Part shown: positions 54,685 to 63,115 of the stretch, one piece after another
How the letters are laid out: every line of letters begins with the position of its first letter
Position numbering within the stretch: position 1 is the first letter of the stretch
NCBI RefSeq assembly: GCF_018403325.1
Contig: NZ_BOSL01000002.1
Location: 434,001 to 498,000, forward strand
DNA: 64,000 nt
Source of the DNA: Paenibacillus vini
Lineage (GTDB): Bacteria; Bacillota; Bacilli; Paenibacillales; Paenibacillaceae
Direction: 5' to 3'
Notes under the pieces: generated by a model
What the model saw: only the letters and a program-made list of their open reading frames with translations
Databases searched by the model: none
Told to the model about the DNA's origin: nothing
Translations under genes and position numbers: made by a program

Positions 54685-54918
54685 GCTGTCCGGCCACAAT
54701 AGATGTTATATACTTTTGGCCTATTCCGCCTAAAAAACTTGAAAATATCGATGGGCTGTATTACTATAAGTTTGTTCCGCGCCCCCGAATCGTGGTCAAA
54801 ACTGCGGTTTTACTGGGGATTTGCACGTAATATGCGCGGTTCAACGTATATTCTACGGCAAAACGGAAACACAGAATATCAGAATGATATAATCCATTTG
54901 GTAGGGAGGTGAACCCTG

Positions 54919-55191
54919 ATGAATAAATCCGACTTGATTTCTCAAGTAGCTGAAAGCGCGGAATTGTCCAAGAAAGACGCAACTAAAGCGGTTGATGCCG
55001 TTTTCGAAGCTATTTCCGAAGCTCTTCAAAGCGGAGATAAAGTACAACTGGTAGGTTTCGGCAATTTCGAAGTCCGCGAGCGTTCCGCCCGTAAAGGCCG
55101 CAACCCGCAAACCGGAGAGGAAATCGAAATCCCTGCGAGCAAAATCCCGGCATTCAAACCAGGCAAAGCGCTCAAAGACGGAATTAAATAA
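54919..55191 (+). CDS. hbs: DNA-binding protein HU
   Basis: 90 residues, the full HU length, with [12 protein letters not shown], the dimer core [20 protein letters not shown] and the DNA arm [26 protein letters not shown] bends and packs DNA. The ATG follows GGGAGGTGA. TATAAT at 54888 may be the -10 of its promoter, without a good -35. It follows spoIVA as in B. subtilis. Confidence 0.97.
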   Translation: MNKSDLISQVAESAELSKKDATKAVDAVFEAISEALQSGDKVQLVGFGNFEVRERSARKGRNPQTGEEIEIPASKIPAFKPGKALKDGIK

Positions 55192-55221
55192 AGATTTCTA
55201 CATATCTTCCGTGTTAATAAA

Positions 55222-55255
55222 GTCCGTGGGCATTTTGTTCACGGCTTTTTCTTTT
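55222..55255 (+). terminator. Terminator after hbs
   Basis: CCGTG(GG) and (TT)CACGG pair around CATTTTG, followed by CTTTTTCTTTT. Confidence 0.7.
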
Positions 55256-55329
55256 AATACGTGTTCAATAAGTCGACTTTTCAGCACCGGGAAGGTTTGC
55301 GCTATATTATGTTGGGGAGGAATGCCTTC

Positions 55330-55590
55330 ATGGATCAACAGCATGCTGATCAAGCGGGAGGAGCCGAGCGGGGCGTCAGCAACGGAGACTACTTTGTCGT
55401 CAAGGCGAAGGAGCAGGGCGTCACGGTAATCGGGCTTACTCGGGGCAAAGACACTCGGTTTCACCACACGGAAAAGCTGGACAAAGGCGAAGTACTGATC
55501 GCACAGTTTACCGATCATACATCGGCTGTAAAAGTAAGAGGCAAAGCCGTTGTCTATACGAAGCTCGGTGTCATCGATACGGAAGAATGA
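55330..55590 (+). CDS. mtrB: Trp RNA-binding attenuation protein (TRAP)
   Basis: About 86 residues. [55 protein letters not shown] is diagnostic in outline: GLTRG, the tryptophan-binding loop HTS and the RNA-contact KVRG. TRAP forms an 11-mer ring that binds GAG/UAG repeats in trp leader RNA. ATG 55330 follows GGGGAGG. In B. subtilis folE (mtrA) lies just upstream; here it is absent. Confidence 0.95.
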   Translation: MDQQHADQAGGAERGVSNGDYFVVKAKEQGVTVIGLTRGKDTRFHHTEKLDKGEVLIAQFTDHTSAVKVRGKAVVYTKLGVIDTEE

Positions 55591-55600
55591 TTTTGAAATT

Positions 55601-55626
55601 GCAGGCATAGCCTGCTTTTTTCTTTT
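55601..55626 (+). terminator. Terminator after mtrB
   Basis: GCAGGC-ATA-GCCTGC followed by six T and CTTTT. The stem and T run are nearly identical to the hairpin at 36199 before cmk. Confidence 0.8.
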
Positions 55627-55694
55627 GTACAATGGGATATAGACTCTAATGTCTGTCCGGTAATAACGGAAGACGATGGAAGAGGGGGAGTCCC

Positions 55695-56234
55695 GTGAAA
55701 GTGAAATGGATTCTTCAAAGCCTGTTGGTTACACTTGGAACCGTACTGTTGCTCTCGGTAATTACTAGAGCCGGAGGTCCGGTATTTGAACATAGCCGGC
55801 CGGTATCAGCGGCTGTGTTCGAGCCGGGCAAACCGGCGGAGTTGAACGACGGCAATCTGGTCGACGGCTTGTCCACGATTGAGTTGCCCGTCCCGATCGC
55901 TAAGGTGGATTTGAACGGTTCGGTGCTGTCCGTGGATCTAAAAGTGACTGAGGAGCGTTTCGATAAAGGTGAATTATATCGCGGTATTGCCGAACTGATT
56001 TCTTTTTCCTTCGAGCGGACGTCCAATATCGATCAGTTACTGCTGCGTCTCGTTGCGGAGGACCGGTGGCTCGGAACGAGATATCTGCTGCTGGCCGCCG
56101 ATGTGCGCCGGGGGGAATGGTCGGATTCGGCGATGAATGAACTGCGGAATGCCGGTGACCATGAGCTTCCGAAGGAGCTTCGTACGCTTTTCAGAATGAC
56201 GGAAACCCATCTCTGGAAGCGGGGCGTCAATTAG
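55695..56234 (+). CDS. Hypothetical membrane-anchored protein
   Basis: 179 residues, not recognised. One N-terminal hydrophobic helix (ILQSLLVTLGTVLLLSVIT, about 6-24) is followed by an outside or periplasm-like domain with FEHSRPVSAAVF, VDLNGSVLSVDLKV and a basic helical end. The helix could be an uncleaved anchor. GTG 55695 follows AGAGGGGGAG. It lies between mtrB and hepS, where B. subtilis has no equivalent. Confidence 0.7.
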   Translation: MKVKWILQSLLVTLGTVLLLSVITRAGGPVFEHSRPVSAAVFEPGKPAELNDGNLVDGLSTIELPVPIAKVDLNGSVLSVDLKVTEERFDKGELYRGIAELISFSFERTSNIDQLLLRLVAEDRWLGTRYLLLAADVRRGEWSDSAMNELRNAGDHELPKELRTLFRMTETHLWKRGVN

Positions 56235-56346
56235 CTTACGCTTCGTGCGCTCCCCAAAAACATATGCTATAATAGACAAGATTGTGACATCTTTAAGCAT
56301 TTTTGAAGAATTGCAGATGTCAGGAATAGCGGCTCGGAGGCAGAGG

Positions 56347-57216
56347 ATGAGACCTGATCGCATAACAGAATTGGCACAAAAGTATGTCGAATACGACATG
56401 ATTTCAACTCACACGGAGCTACCGGAATTCCCGGTTCCCCGTGTTCGTTTGCTTTATACGTTTTTAAACGACGGCGGGCGTGAAACGGCCCGTTCGGCGG
56501 AAACATGCGCGCTTGCCGCTTTTCTTGTGCAGCTTGGCTTGGATACCCACGACAAGATCGACGTGGACGACAGCTGCAAGGAAGAGCAGGAGATGCGATC
56601 CCGGCAATTGAAGGTATTGGCGGGCGACTATTTCAGCAGCGTGTTCTATGAACTGCTAGCGCAGAAAGCGGAAATCGGAACGGTATCAAAAATGAGTGCA
56701 GCGATTTGCGAAGTGAACCGGCTCAAGGTGAGACTCTATACCGGGCTCAGAAAAATGCTGCTCCCTGCAGAAGAATACTTGAAGGAGCGCGTTCAGCTCA
56801 AAACGGTGCTGTTCCATTCATTTACGCAGCAGTTGGACAGGTCCGTACAAAATATTTGGAAATTGCTGCTGACCGAGATCAGCCGCTGCGAAGTCATGCT
56901 GGATGAAATGAAGCATTATTCTCTTTCGCCGGAGGAACACAAAGGCTTCGCGTTCCTGCATATTTGGGAGACGGGAACCGCTGAGGACAAAGAAATGATA
57001 TCCGCCCGGAAGATCGGGGAACGGGATTGGAGCTTGTTGCTCACGAAATACAAAATCAGAGAGCAGCTTGCGTCGATGCTGCGGCAATCGGTGGAACGGG
57101 TGCAAGGTCTGGTTCCGGAATGCCAGAGCGACAAGATCCGCTCCGAGATTGGCGGGATTGTGGAACCGATGCTGTCCGTATTGTCATCGCAGCGACGAGC
57201 AATTCAAGAAGGGTAA
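56347..57216 (+). CDS. hepS: Heptaprenyl diphosphate synthase component I
   Basis: 289 residues, helical, matching the HepS/HepPP synthase subunit 1 family: LCALAAFLVQLGLDTHDKI-like segment, QLKVLAGDYFSSVFYELLA and a helical C-terminal domain. It has no catalytic aspartates of its own and pairs with HepT to make the C35 tail of menaquinone. ATG 56347 follows GGAGG by seven bases; TATAAT at 56268 is a likely -10. The pair gene hepT lies at 60288, separated by four genes. Confidence 0.88.
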   Translation: MRPDRITELAQKYVEYDMISTHTELPEFPVPRVRLLYTFLNDGGRETARSAETCALAAFLVQLGLDTHDKIDVDDSCKEEQEMRSRQLKVLAGDYFSSVFYELLAQKAEIGTVSKMSAAICEVNRLKVRLYTGLRKMLLPAEEYLKERVQLKTVLFHSFTQQLDRSVQNIWKLLLTEISRCEVMLDEMKHYSLSPEEHKGFAFLHIWETGTAEDKEMISARKIGERDWSLLLTKYKIREQLASMLRQSVERVQGLVPECQSDKIRSEIGGIVEPMLSVLSSQRRAIQEG

Positions 57217-57230
57217 GGTGAAGAGTTGAA

Positions 57231-57956
57231 ATGAGTAGTCTGTCCTCTAAACCAAAGGAGAAGTTCGTACACTCCGTATTTGAGAGTATTGCTCCCAATT
57301 ACGATAAAATGAACGATATTATTAGCTTTGGCCGCCATAAAGCCTGGCGAAAATTTACGATGAAGAAAATGAATATGTCGCCGGGCGATACGGCGATTGA
57401 TCTCTGCTGCGGGACTTGTGATTGGACGATCAGCATGGCACAGACAAGCGGAGGCAGCATTACCGGGCTGGATTTCAGTGAAAATATGCTCGAGGTCGGT
57501 CGCCGTAAAATCGCCGAGCAAGGTCTGGACTCTTCGATTGTTCTTGTTCAGGGGAATGCGATGGCTTTGCCTTTTGAGGATAATACGTTTCAATACGCGA
57601 CGATCGGATTCGGTCTGAGAAACGTGCCGGATCTTCGCCAGGTCCTCAAAGAAATGCAGAGGGTCGTCAAACCTGGGGGCATGGTGGTCTGCCTGGAAGT
57701 GTCCAAGCCGACGTGGCAGCCGTTCAAGGGGCTATACTACTTTTATTTCAAACATTTGTTGCCTTTGCTTGGAAAGCTGATTGCCAAGCGATACGAGCAA
57801 TACAAATGGCTACCGGAATCCCTCATACAGTTTCCCGGCCGTGAGGAGCTTGCTCAGATTTTTCGGGAAACCGGACTTACCGAAGTCGAAGCGTATCCTT
57901 TAACCGGCGGAGTAGCCGCTTTACATATCGGAACGAAGGAGACGCAAAATGTTTAG
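57231..57956 (+). CDS. menG: Demethylmenaquinone methyltransferase
   Basis: 241 residues, a class I SAM methyltransferase of the UbiE/MenG family: FESIAPNYDKMNDIISFGRHKAWR, DLCCGTCDWTI (SAM loop), GNAMALPFEDNTFQYATIGFGLRN and the C-terminal GGVAALHIG. It makes the last methylation in menaquinone synthesis. The ATG follows AAGGTGAAGAG. The stop overlaps the next gene by eight bases. Confidence 0.95.
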   Translation: MSSLSSKPKEKFVHSVFESIAPNYDKMNDIISFGRHKAWRKFTMKKMNMSPGDTAIDLCCGTCDWTISMAQTSGGSITGLDFSENMLEVGRRKIAEQGLDSSIVLVQGNAMALPFEDNTFQYATIGFGLRNVPDLRQVLKEMQRVVKPGGMVVCLEVSKPTWQPFKGLYYFYFKHLLPLLGKLIAKRYEQYKWLPESLIQFPGREELAQIFRETGLTEVEAYPLTGGVAALHIGTKETQNV

Positions 57957-58821
57957 GAAAGCAGCAGTTTTTTTACAGATGATTAAATTTGAACATACGG
58001 TGTTTGCATTGCCGTTCGCCTTCATGGGCGCGCTGCTTGGATCCGTGGCGATTAACCATGAACTTCCTTCCTGGGCCCAAATCGGTTGGGTGTTGCTGGC
58101 GATGTTCGGAGCCCGAAGCGCGGCGATGGGACTAAACCGGCTGATCGACCGGGTTAGCGACGCTAAGAACCCCCGTACGGCCGGACGGGCCATTCCTGCC
58201 GGACTTCTGAAGATCGGCGAAGTTGTCCTCTTTATCCTTATTTCATTTGCACTGTTGTTCTGGGCGGCTGCCGAGCTTAATCCGTTGGCGATGAAGCTGC
58301 TTCCGATCGCGGTGGTTATGCTTGTGGTTTACTCTTATACGAAACGCTTCACATGGCTTTGTCACGTTGTACTCGGCTTGACGATCGCCTTGGCCCCACT
58401 GGGCGGCTGGGCAGCCGTAACCGGCAAAGTGGACGCAACGGCCATGGTGCTGTACATCACCATCGCTTTATGGGTGGCTGGCTTTGATGTGATCTATTCC
58501 TGTCAGGATGTCGAGTTTGACACAAAAGAGGGACTATACTCCATACCGGTCCGGTTCGGTGTCGCGAACTCACTCCGCATCGCCCAGGTATTTCATATCA
58601 TTTCCGCACTCGGATACATTGCGCTGCTGCTCATGGCGGATCTCGGTTGGTGGTATATCGCCGGCATGCTGATCGCGTGCCTGATCTTGTTTTATGAACA
58701 TTATATCGTCTCTCCCAGCGACCTCAGCCGGCTGCAGACAGCCTTCTTTACAATGAATGGCGTGCTCAGCATCGTCGTGTTTTCGTTCACGCTAATCGAT
58801 TTGGTGGTGCGGCAATCCTGA
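57949..58821 (+). CDS. ubiA: UbiA-family prenyltransferase (futalosine-pathway MqnP type)
   Basis: 290 residues with about eight membrane helices. The first Asp-rich motif NRLIDRVSDAKNPRTAGR and the second YSCQDVEFDTKEGLYSIP mark UbiA prenyltransferases. It should attach the heptaprenyl chain to the aromatic precursor of menaquinone. Placement next to ubiX and mqnA points to the futalosine route rather than MenA. It overlaps menG and ubiX. Confidence 0.88.
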   Translation: MFRKAAVFLQMIKFEHTVFALPFAFMGALLGSVAINHELPSWAQIGWVLLAMFGARSAAMGLNRLIDRVSDAKNPRTAGRAIPAGLLKIGEVVLFILISFALLFWAAAELNPLAMKLLPIAVVMLVVYSYTKRFTWLCHVVLGLTIALAPLGGWAAVTGKVDATAMVLYITIALWVAGFDVIYSCQDVEFDTKEGLYSIPVRFGVANSLRIAQVFHIISALGYIALLLMADLGWWYIAGMLIACLILFYEHYIVSPSDLSRLQTAFFTMNGVLSIVVFSFTLIDLVVRQS

Positions 58822-59444
58822 TGAGCGAAAACAAGAACAGGGCGATGGTGGTCGGAATTACGGGAGCGAGCGGGGCGGTATACGGCGTGAAGCTGGTCAA
58901 AACGCTGCTGGGTCTCGGCATCAACGTTCACCTGGTGATTTCGAATGCCGGCTGGCGGGTGATGAAGGAAGAACTGGGCTGGGAAACGACGGACCGGGAA
59001 GCTGTGCTGCGATCTCATTTTGACGGATTTTCTGGCAGCTATACTTACCATCCCGTAGGGGATATCGGGGCATCGATCGCCAGCGGTTCCTTTTTGGTAG
59101 AGGGTATGGTCATAATGCCTTGCTCTATGGGAACCCTCTCCTCGATCGCCAACGGTTCCTCGGACAACCTGATGACCCGCGCGGCGGACGTGATGCTTAA
59201 GGAAGGCCGACCGCTTGTGCTTGTTCCTCGCGAGACGCCGCTTCACGCGATTCATTTGGAAAATATGACCAAACTGGCCAGGCTTGGAGTCCGTATGATC
59301 CCGGCCATGCCTGCGTTTTACTTCGGCCCGCAAAGTATTGATGATTTGGTTGCATTCTTAGTGGGTAAAGTTCTGGACAACTTGAAAATAGAACACGCTC
59401 TCTTTACTAGATGGGGGGATCACAGTGAACAACCGGGAGAATGA
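58821..59444 (+). CDS. ubiX: UbiX-family flavin prenyltransferase
   Basis: 207 residues with the flavin-binding start VVGITGASGAVYGVKLV and the conserved PCSMGTLSSIANGSSDNLMTRAADVMLKE in outline, plus LVPRETPL. UbiX makes prenylated FMN for UbiD-type decarboxylases, one of which acts in futalosine-type menaquinone synthesis; no ubiD is seen in this window. ATG overlaps the ubiA stop; it overlaps mqnA by 20 bases. Confidence 0.93.
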   Translation: MSENKNRAMVVGITGASGAVYGVKLVKTLLGLGINVHLVISNAGWRVMKEELGWETTDREAVLRSHFDGFSGSYTYHPVGDIGASIASGSFLVEGMVIMPCSMGTLSSIANGSSDNLMTRAADVMLKEGRPLVLVPRETPLHAIHLENMTKLARLGVRMIPAMPAFYFGPQSIDDLVAFLVGKVLDNLKIEHALFTRWGDHSEQPGE

Positions 59445-60291
59445 CGACATCCTCATCGGAAAAATTAAGTACACTAACGTATGGCCTGTTTTTCATCATT
59501 TCAAAACTATCGATTTGCCGCAGCCGGCGAGCCTGGTAACGGAGGTTCCTTCATTGCTTAACCGGAAAATGCTGAAAGGGGAACTGGATTTATCGCCCGT
59601 CTCCTCCTTCGCTTTCGGTTACGGCTCGGATCGCTTCATCCTTTTGCCCGATTTATCGGTCAGCTCCGACGGACCTGTAAACTCGATTCTTCTGTTCTCG
59701 CGCAAGCCTCCGGAGGAAATCAAGAACGGCGTCATCGCGCTGACGAACACTTCGGCAACGTCGGTAAACCTGCTGAAAATCATTATGGAAAAAGCTTATG
59801 GCGGACAACCGACCTACTGGGACAGCGAGCCGGTGCTTGACACGATGATGGATCAAAGCGATGCAGCGCTATTGATCGGTGATCATGCCATTCAGGCTTC
59901 CTGGAGAGATCACGGTTATATCGTCACTGATTTGGGGGAAGTCTGGAAACAATGGACCGGTTACGGCATGACCTTTGCCGTTTGGGCGGTTCAGCAGTCG
60001 TTTGCCGAGAGTCATCCCCGTTTTCTCTCCAAGGTTAGCGAGGCATTCGAGGAGAGCAAACGCCGCAGCTTGGCGGATTTAAACCCGCTTGTGGATAAAG
60101 CCTGCCGCGAGATCGGCGGGACGACGGATTATTGGCATCATTATTTTAATAACTTATGTTATGATTTTAGTGAACAGCGGCAGAGCGGTTTGGCCTTGTA
60201 CTTCTCGTACGCTTATGAGATGGGGCTTCTGCCGAACAAGGTAGATATGAACATTTGGAGTGACAATACGCTGACACGGGTGAAAGAATGA
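59425..60291 (+). CDS. mqnA: Chorismate dehydratase MqnA
   Basis: 288 residues of the MqnA/MqnD substrate-binding-like fold. IGKIKYTNVWPVFHHF, VPSLLNRKMLKGELDLSPVSSF, TNTSATSVNLLKIIM and LLIGDHAI are family motifs. It removes water from chorismate to give 3-enolpyruvyl-benzoate, the first step of the futalosine path. GTG 59425 follows ATGGGGGATC. Chorismate synthase lies 2.8 kb downstream. Confidence 0.9.
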   Translation: MNNRENDDILIGKIKYTNVWPVFHHFKTIDLPQPASLVTEVPSLLNRKMLKGELDLSPVSSFAFGYGSDRFILLPDLSVSSDGPVNSILLFSRKPPEEIKNGVIALTNTSATSVNLLKIIMEKAYGGQPTYWDSEPVLDTMMDQSDAALLIGDHAIQASWRDHGYIVTDLGEVWKQWTGYGMTFAVWAVQQSFAESHPRFLSKVSEAFEESKRRSLADLNPLVDKACREIGGTTDYWHHYFNNLCYDFSEQRQSGLALYFSYAYEMGLLPNKVDMNIWSDNTLTRVKE

Positions 60292-61262
60292 AATTAATGG
60301 ATATTTTCGGCACGCTGAAAAGGGATATGGACTTTATTGAACGGCAGCTGTACCGGAGCATCGAAGGCGATGACGAGCTGCTGAGCGAGACGTCTCTGCA
60401 TCTTCTGAAAGCCGGGGGGAAACGGCTGCGCCCGATTTTTGTGCTGCTAGGCGGGAAGTTCGGTAATTACGATCTGGAAAAATTGCAGCACGTGGCGGTT
60501 CCGCTCGAGCTCATCCACTCCGCTTCGCTCGTTCATGACGATGTGATCGACGATGCCGGCACGCGTCGCGGGAAACCTACGGTTAAAGCAAAGTGGGACA
60601 ACAAAATCGCCATGTACACCGGCGATTATATTTATGCCAAGGCGCTGATGCTGGCGACCCAGCTTGAAAATCCCCAGCTTCACCGGATATTGGCTAAAGC
60701 GATGGTGCAGATGTCGGTGGGTGAGATGGAGCAGATCCGCGATTTCTTTAATACGGATCAATCGGTCCGCCACTATCTGCTGCGTATCCGCCGCAAGACG
60801 GCGCTGTTGATCGCGATCAGCTGTCAGCTCGGAGCTTTGGCATCGGATGCGACAGCCAAGGTGCATTCTTTACTGTACCGCTATGGATATAATGTGGGGA
60901 TGGCATTCCAGATCCGTGACGATCTGCTGGACTTGTGCGGAACGGAGAAGAGTATCGGCAAGCCGCCCGGCAGTGATATGCGGCAGGGGAATATTACGCT
61001 GCCTGTCATTTATGCGCTGCAGGAGGAGGGGCTTAAAGTACCGCTACTGCGGGAAATATCGGCAATCCGGGAACAGGGTGCTGATGCCGATGCCTCCAAG
61101 GCAATACAAATGATCTTGTCGAGTCAGGGCATTTCACGAGCGGAGCAGCTCGCCGACCGGTTTATCGGCAAGGCGATGGATGCGCTTGATGAGCTGCCTG
61201 AGAGCAAAACGAGAACTCATTTGAAAGAAATTGCACTATTTGTCAACAAACGTTCCTATTGA
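60288..61262 (+). CDS. hepT: Heptaprenyl diphosphate synthase component II
   Basis: 324 residues, a trans-polyprenyl diphosphate synthase: GGKRLRPIF, first Asp-rich motif HDDVIDDAGTRRGKPT and second motif QIRDDLLD near 205. It is the catalytic subunit with HepS. The ATG overlaps the mqnA stop. It ends the menaquinone block. Confidence 0.95.
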   Translation: MKLMDIFGTLKRDMDFIERQLYRSIEGDDELLSETSLHLLKAGGKRLRPIFVLLGGKFGNYDLEKLQHVAVPLELIHSASLVHDDVIDDAGTRRGKPTVKAKWDNKIAMYTGDYIYAKALMLATQLENPQLHRILAKAMVQMSVGEMEQIRDFFNTDQSVRHYLLRIRRKTALLIAISCQLGALASDATAKVHSLLYRYGYNVGMAFQIRDDLLDLCGTEKSIGKPPGSDMRQGNITLPVIYALQEEGLKVPLLREISAIREQGADADASKAIQMILSSQGISRAEQLADRFIGKAMDALDELPESKTRTHLKEIALFVNKRSY

Positions 61263-61379
61263 TTACGGATCAAGTCTCTAAATGAAGCTTATCAGACGAC
61301 GGTTTTTTTGGTAGAATACGGTTATTGCAGCCTTTCCATATTATCTATTATCAATGTTGTCTAAATCAGGAGGAGAACC

Positions 61380-61823
61380 ATGGAACGTACCTTTTTAATG
61401 GTTAAACCGGACGGAGTCCAACGGGGATTAATCGGCAGAATTATCAGCCGTTTTGAAGACAAAGGATTTAATCTTGTGGCCGGAAAGCTCGTACAGGTGT
61501 CGAAGGAACAGGCCATGAGACATTATGCGGAGCACGAAGGTAAACCCTTCTTTGACAGTTTGGTCAGCTTTATTACCTCTGGACCCGTGTTTGCCATGGT
61601 CTGGGAAGGAGACGATATCGTTACATTATCGCGGATCGTCATCGGCAAGACCAAAGTGACGGAAGCGTTGCCAGGTACCATCCGCGGCGACTTTGCCGCC
61701 CACACGCCGTTCAATCTGATTCACGGCTCTGACGGACCTGAAAGTGCGGAACGGGAAATTGCAAACTTCTTTGAAGACCATGAACTGGTTGCTTATTCGA
61801 AGAGCATAGCGCCATGGATATGA
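61380..61823 (+). CDS. ndk: Nucleoside diphosphate kinase
   Basis: 147 residues, complete [16 protein letters not shown] at the start and the phospho-histidine H115 in NLIHGSDG. It moves phosphate between NTPs and NDPs. ATG follows CAGGAGGAG. It overlaps cheR by ten bases. The order hepT-ndk-cheR-aroC is that of B. subtilis. Confidence 0.97.
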   Translation: MERTFLMVKPDGVQRGLIGRIISRFEDKGFNLVAGKLVQVSKEQAMRHYAEHEGKPFFDSLVSFITSGPVFAMVWEGDDIVTLSRIVIGKTKVTEALPGTIRGDFAAHTPFNLIHGSDGPESAEREIANFFEDHELVAYSKSIAPWI

Positions 61824-62641
61824 TCAAATTAGACGAGTCTTCCCGGAGCAGGGGAAACGAGGCTGCGGATCCGGATTATGCGGGATTTATCCAAAGCATC
61901 AAGAAAAGCACGGGAATTGATTTGGCTCAGTACAAGGAAGCTCAAATGAAGCGCCGGTTGACGACGCTCCGCAACAAAAACGGATACCCAACTTTCGATG
62001 CTTTTTATAATGCAATGATGGTTAATAAACCGCTGTTCTATGAATTTCTGGATAAGATGACGATTAACGTATCCGAATTCTGGCGTAACCCGAACCGCTG
62101 GGAAGTGCTCAGAGATACGGTGCTTCCGGGCCTGTCCGCAGGCAGGTCACGCCTTCGGGTATGGAGCGCGGCTTGCTCTACCGGTGAAGAGCCGTATACG
62201 CTGTCCATGATCCTCGCAGATCAAGGATTGCTGCAGCATACATATTTGCTTGCCAGCGATATCGATGAAGGCGCTTTGGCCAAGGCTGCCGAAGGATTGT
62301 ACCTGGATCGTTCGCTGAAGGACGTCCCGGCTGACGTGGTTAAGCGTTATTTTACCCCGGAAGGCGTTCAATTCCGGTTTGACGCGAAATTGAAAAAGGC
62401 GGTCACCTTCAAGAAACAAAACCTGCTTCTGGATCCTTTTGAAGACGGCTTTGATCTGATCGTCTGCCGAAACGTGATGATTTATTTTACGGAAGAGGCC
62501 AAACACGCGCTCTATCACAAATTTGCGAAGGCTTTGCGTCCCGGAGGTATTCTTTTCGTCGGCAGTACGGAACAAATTTTCTCCCCGTCCCAATATGAGC
62601 TGGAGCCAGCCGAAACGTTCTTTTATCGTAAAAAAGCGTAG
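61814..62641 (+). CDS. cheR: Chemotaxis protein methyltransferase CheR
   Basis: 275 residues. Helical N-terminal domain ([16 protein letters not shown]) and SAM-binding domain with [37 protein letters not shown] and [10 protein letters not shown]. It methylates glutamates of chemoreceptors. The ATG at 61814 is inside ndk with no clear ribosome site; ATG 61820 is possible. The first ~20 residues are variable. Confidence 0.94.
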   Translation: MDMIKLDESSRSRGNEAADPDYAGFIQSIKKSTGIDLAQYKEAQMKRRLTTLRNKNGYPTFDAFYNAMMVNKPLFYEFLDKMTINVSEFWRNPNRWEVLRDTVLPGLSAGRSRLRVWSAACSTGEEPYTLSMILADQGLLQHTYLLASDIDEGALAKAAEGLYLDRSLKDVPADVVKRYFTPEGVQFRFDAKLKKAVTFKKQNLLLDPFEDGFDLIVCRNVMIYFTEEAKHALYHKFAKALRPGGILFVGSTEQIFSPSQYELEPAETFFYRKKA

Positions 62642-62710
62642 CCGCTGTATATTCCTCCCTTTGTTTTCCAATAATGACTGACAAGAGAGTTAGGGAGGTC
62701 AGCTCAGCCC

Positions 62711-62881
62711 ATGGACAAGAGAAAGGTCATCGACGCTTACCGTCGGGGATTCCTTACGCTGCAGGAATGCGCTCAGGTTCTCGGCGTGGAAAAGACGCAT
62801 ATTATAGATTTGCTGGACCATACTCCGAACGAGAATCAGCGGGGCCCGCTACTGGACAATCAGCAAGCTACCGGCAACTAA
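62711..62881 (+). CDS. Small helix-turn-helix-like protein (56 residues)
   Basis: A short frame, ATG 62711 to TAA 62881. It begins MDKRKVIDAYRRGFLTLQEC and contains AQVLGVEKTHIIDLL, which looks like the helix-turn-helix of a small regulator; a disordered Asn/Gln tail follows. GGGAGG lies 12 bases upstream and a strong terminator follows, so it is probably a real gene. Its family and target are not known; it sits between cheR and aroC. Confidence 0.6.
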   Translation: MDKRKVIDAYRRGFLTLQECAQVLGVEKTHIIDLLDHTPNENQRGPLLDNQQATGN

Positions 62882-62919
62882 TGCGGGGCTTATTCTGTAA
62901 ATTTTATATCCGAAATTTG

Positions 62920-62968
62920 ACGCGCGGTTTCTTCTGTGGAATGACAGGAGGGGCGGCGCGTTTTTTTT
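62920..62968 (+). terminator. Terminator before aroC
   Basis: ACGCGC(G)GTTTCTTCTGT pairs with ACAGGAGGGGCGGCGCGT (with G-U pairs and a bulge), then eight T. Confidence 0.8.
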
Positions 62969-63024
62969 GCTTAGGGCAGACTGTTGGAAGAAACGTTAGG
63001 ACTGTTCTGTGTAGAATGCCTTTC

Positions 63025-63053
63025 TTGTCAAAAGATTGGTCCTATACTATAAT
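63025..63053 (+). promoter_or_regulatory. Sigma-A promoter of aroC
   Basis: TTGTCA (63025-63030), a 17-base spacer and a perfect TATAAT (63048-63053), about 55 bases before the aroC ATG. Confidence 0.75.
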
Positions 63054-63115
63054 GAGCAAAAGAATTATCGGATTTTAGCTCTTTACAGTTTAACAGTTTA
63101 AAGGGGGAACGCATC

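Noticed and set aside
62674-63078. A 134-codon plus-strand frame after cheR
   Set aside because: It runs through the terminator at 62920 and the aroC promoter; the 56-residue frame at 62711 with a ribosome site is the better call.
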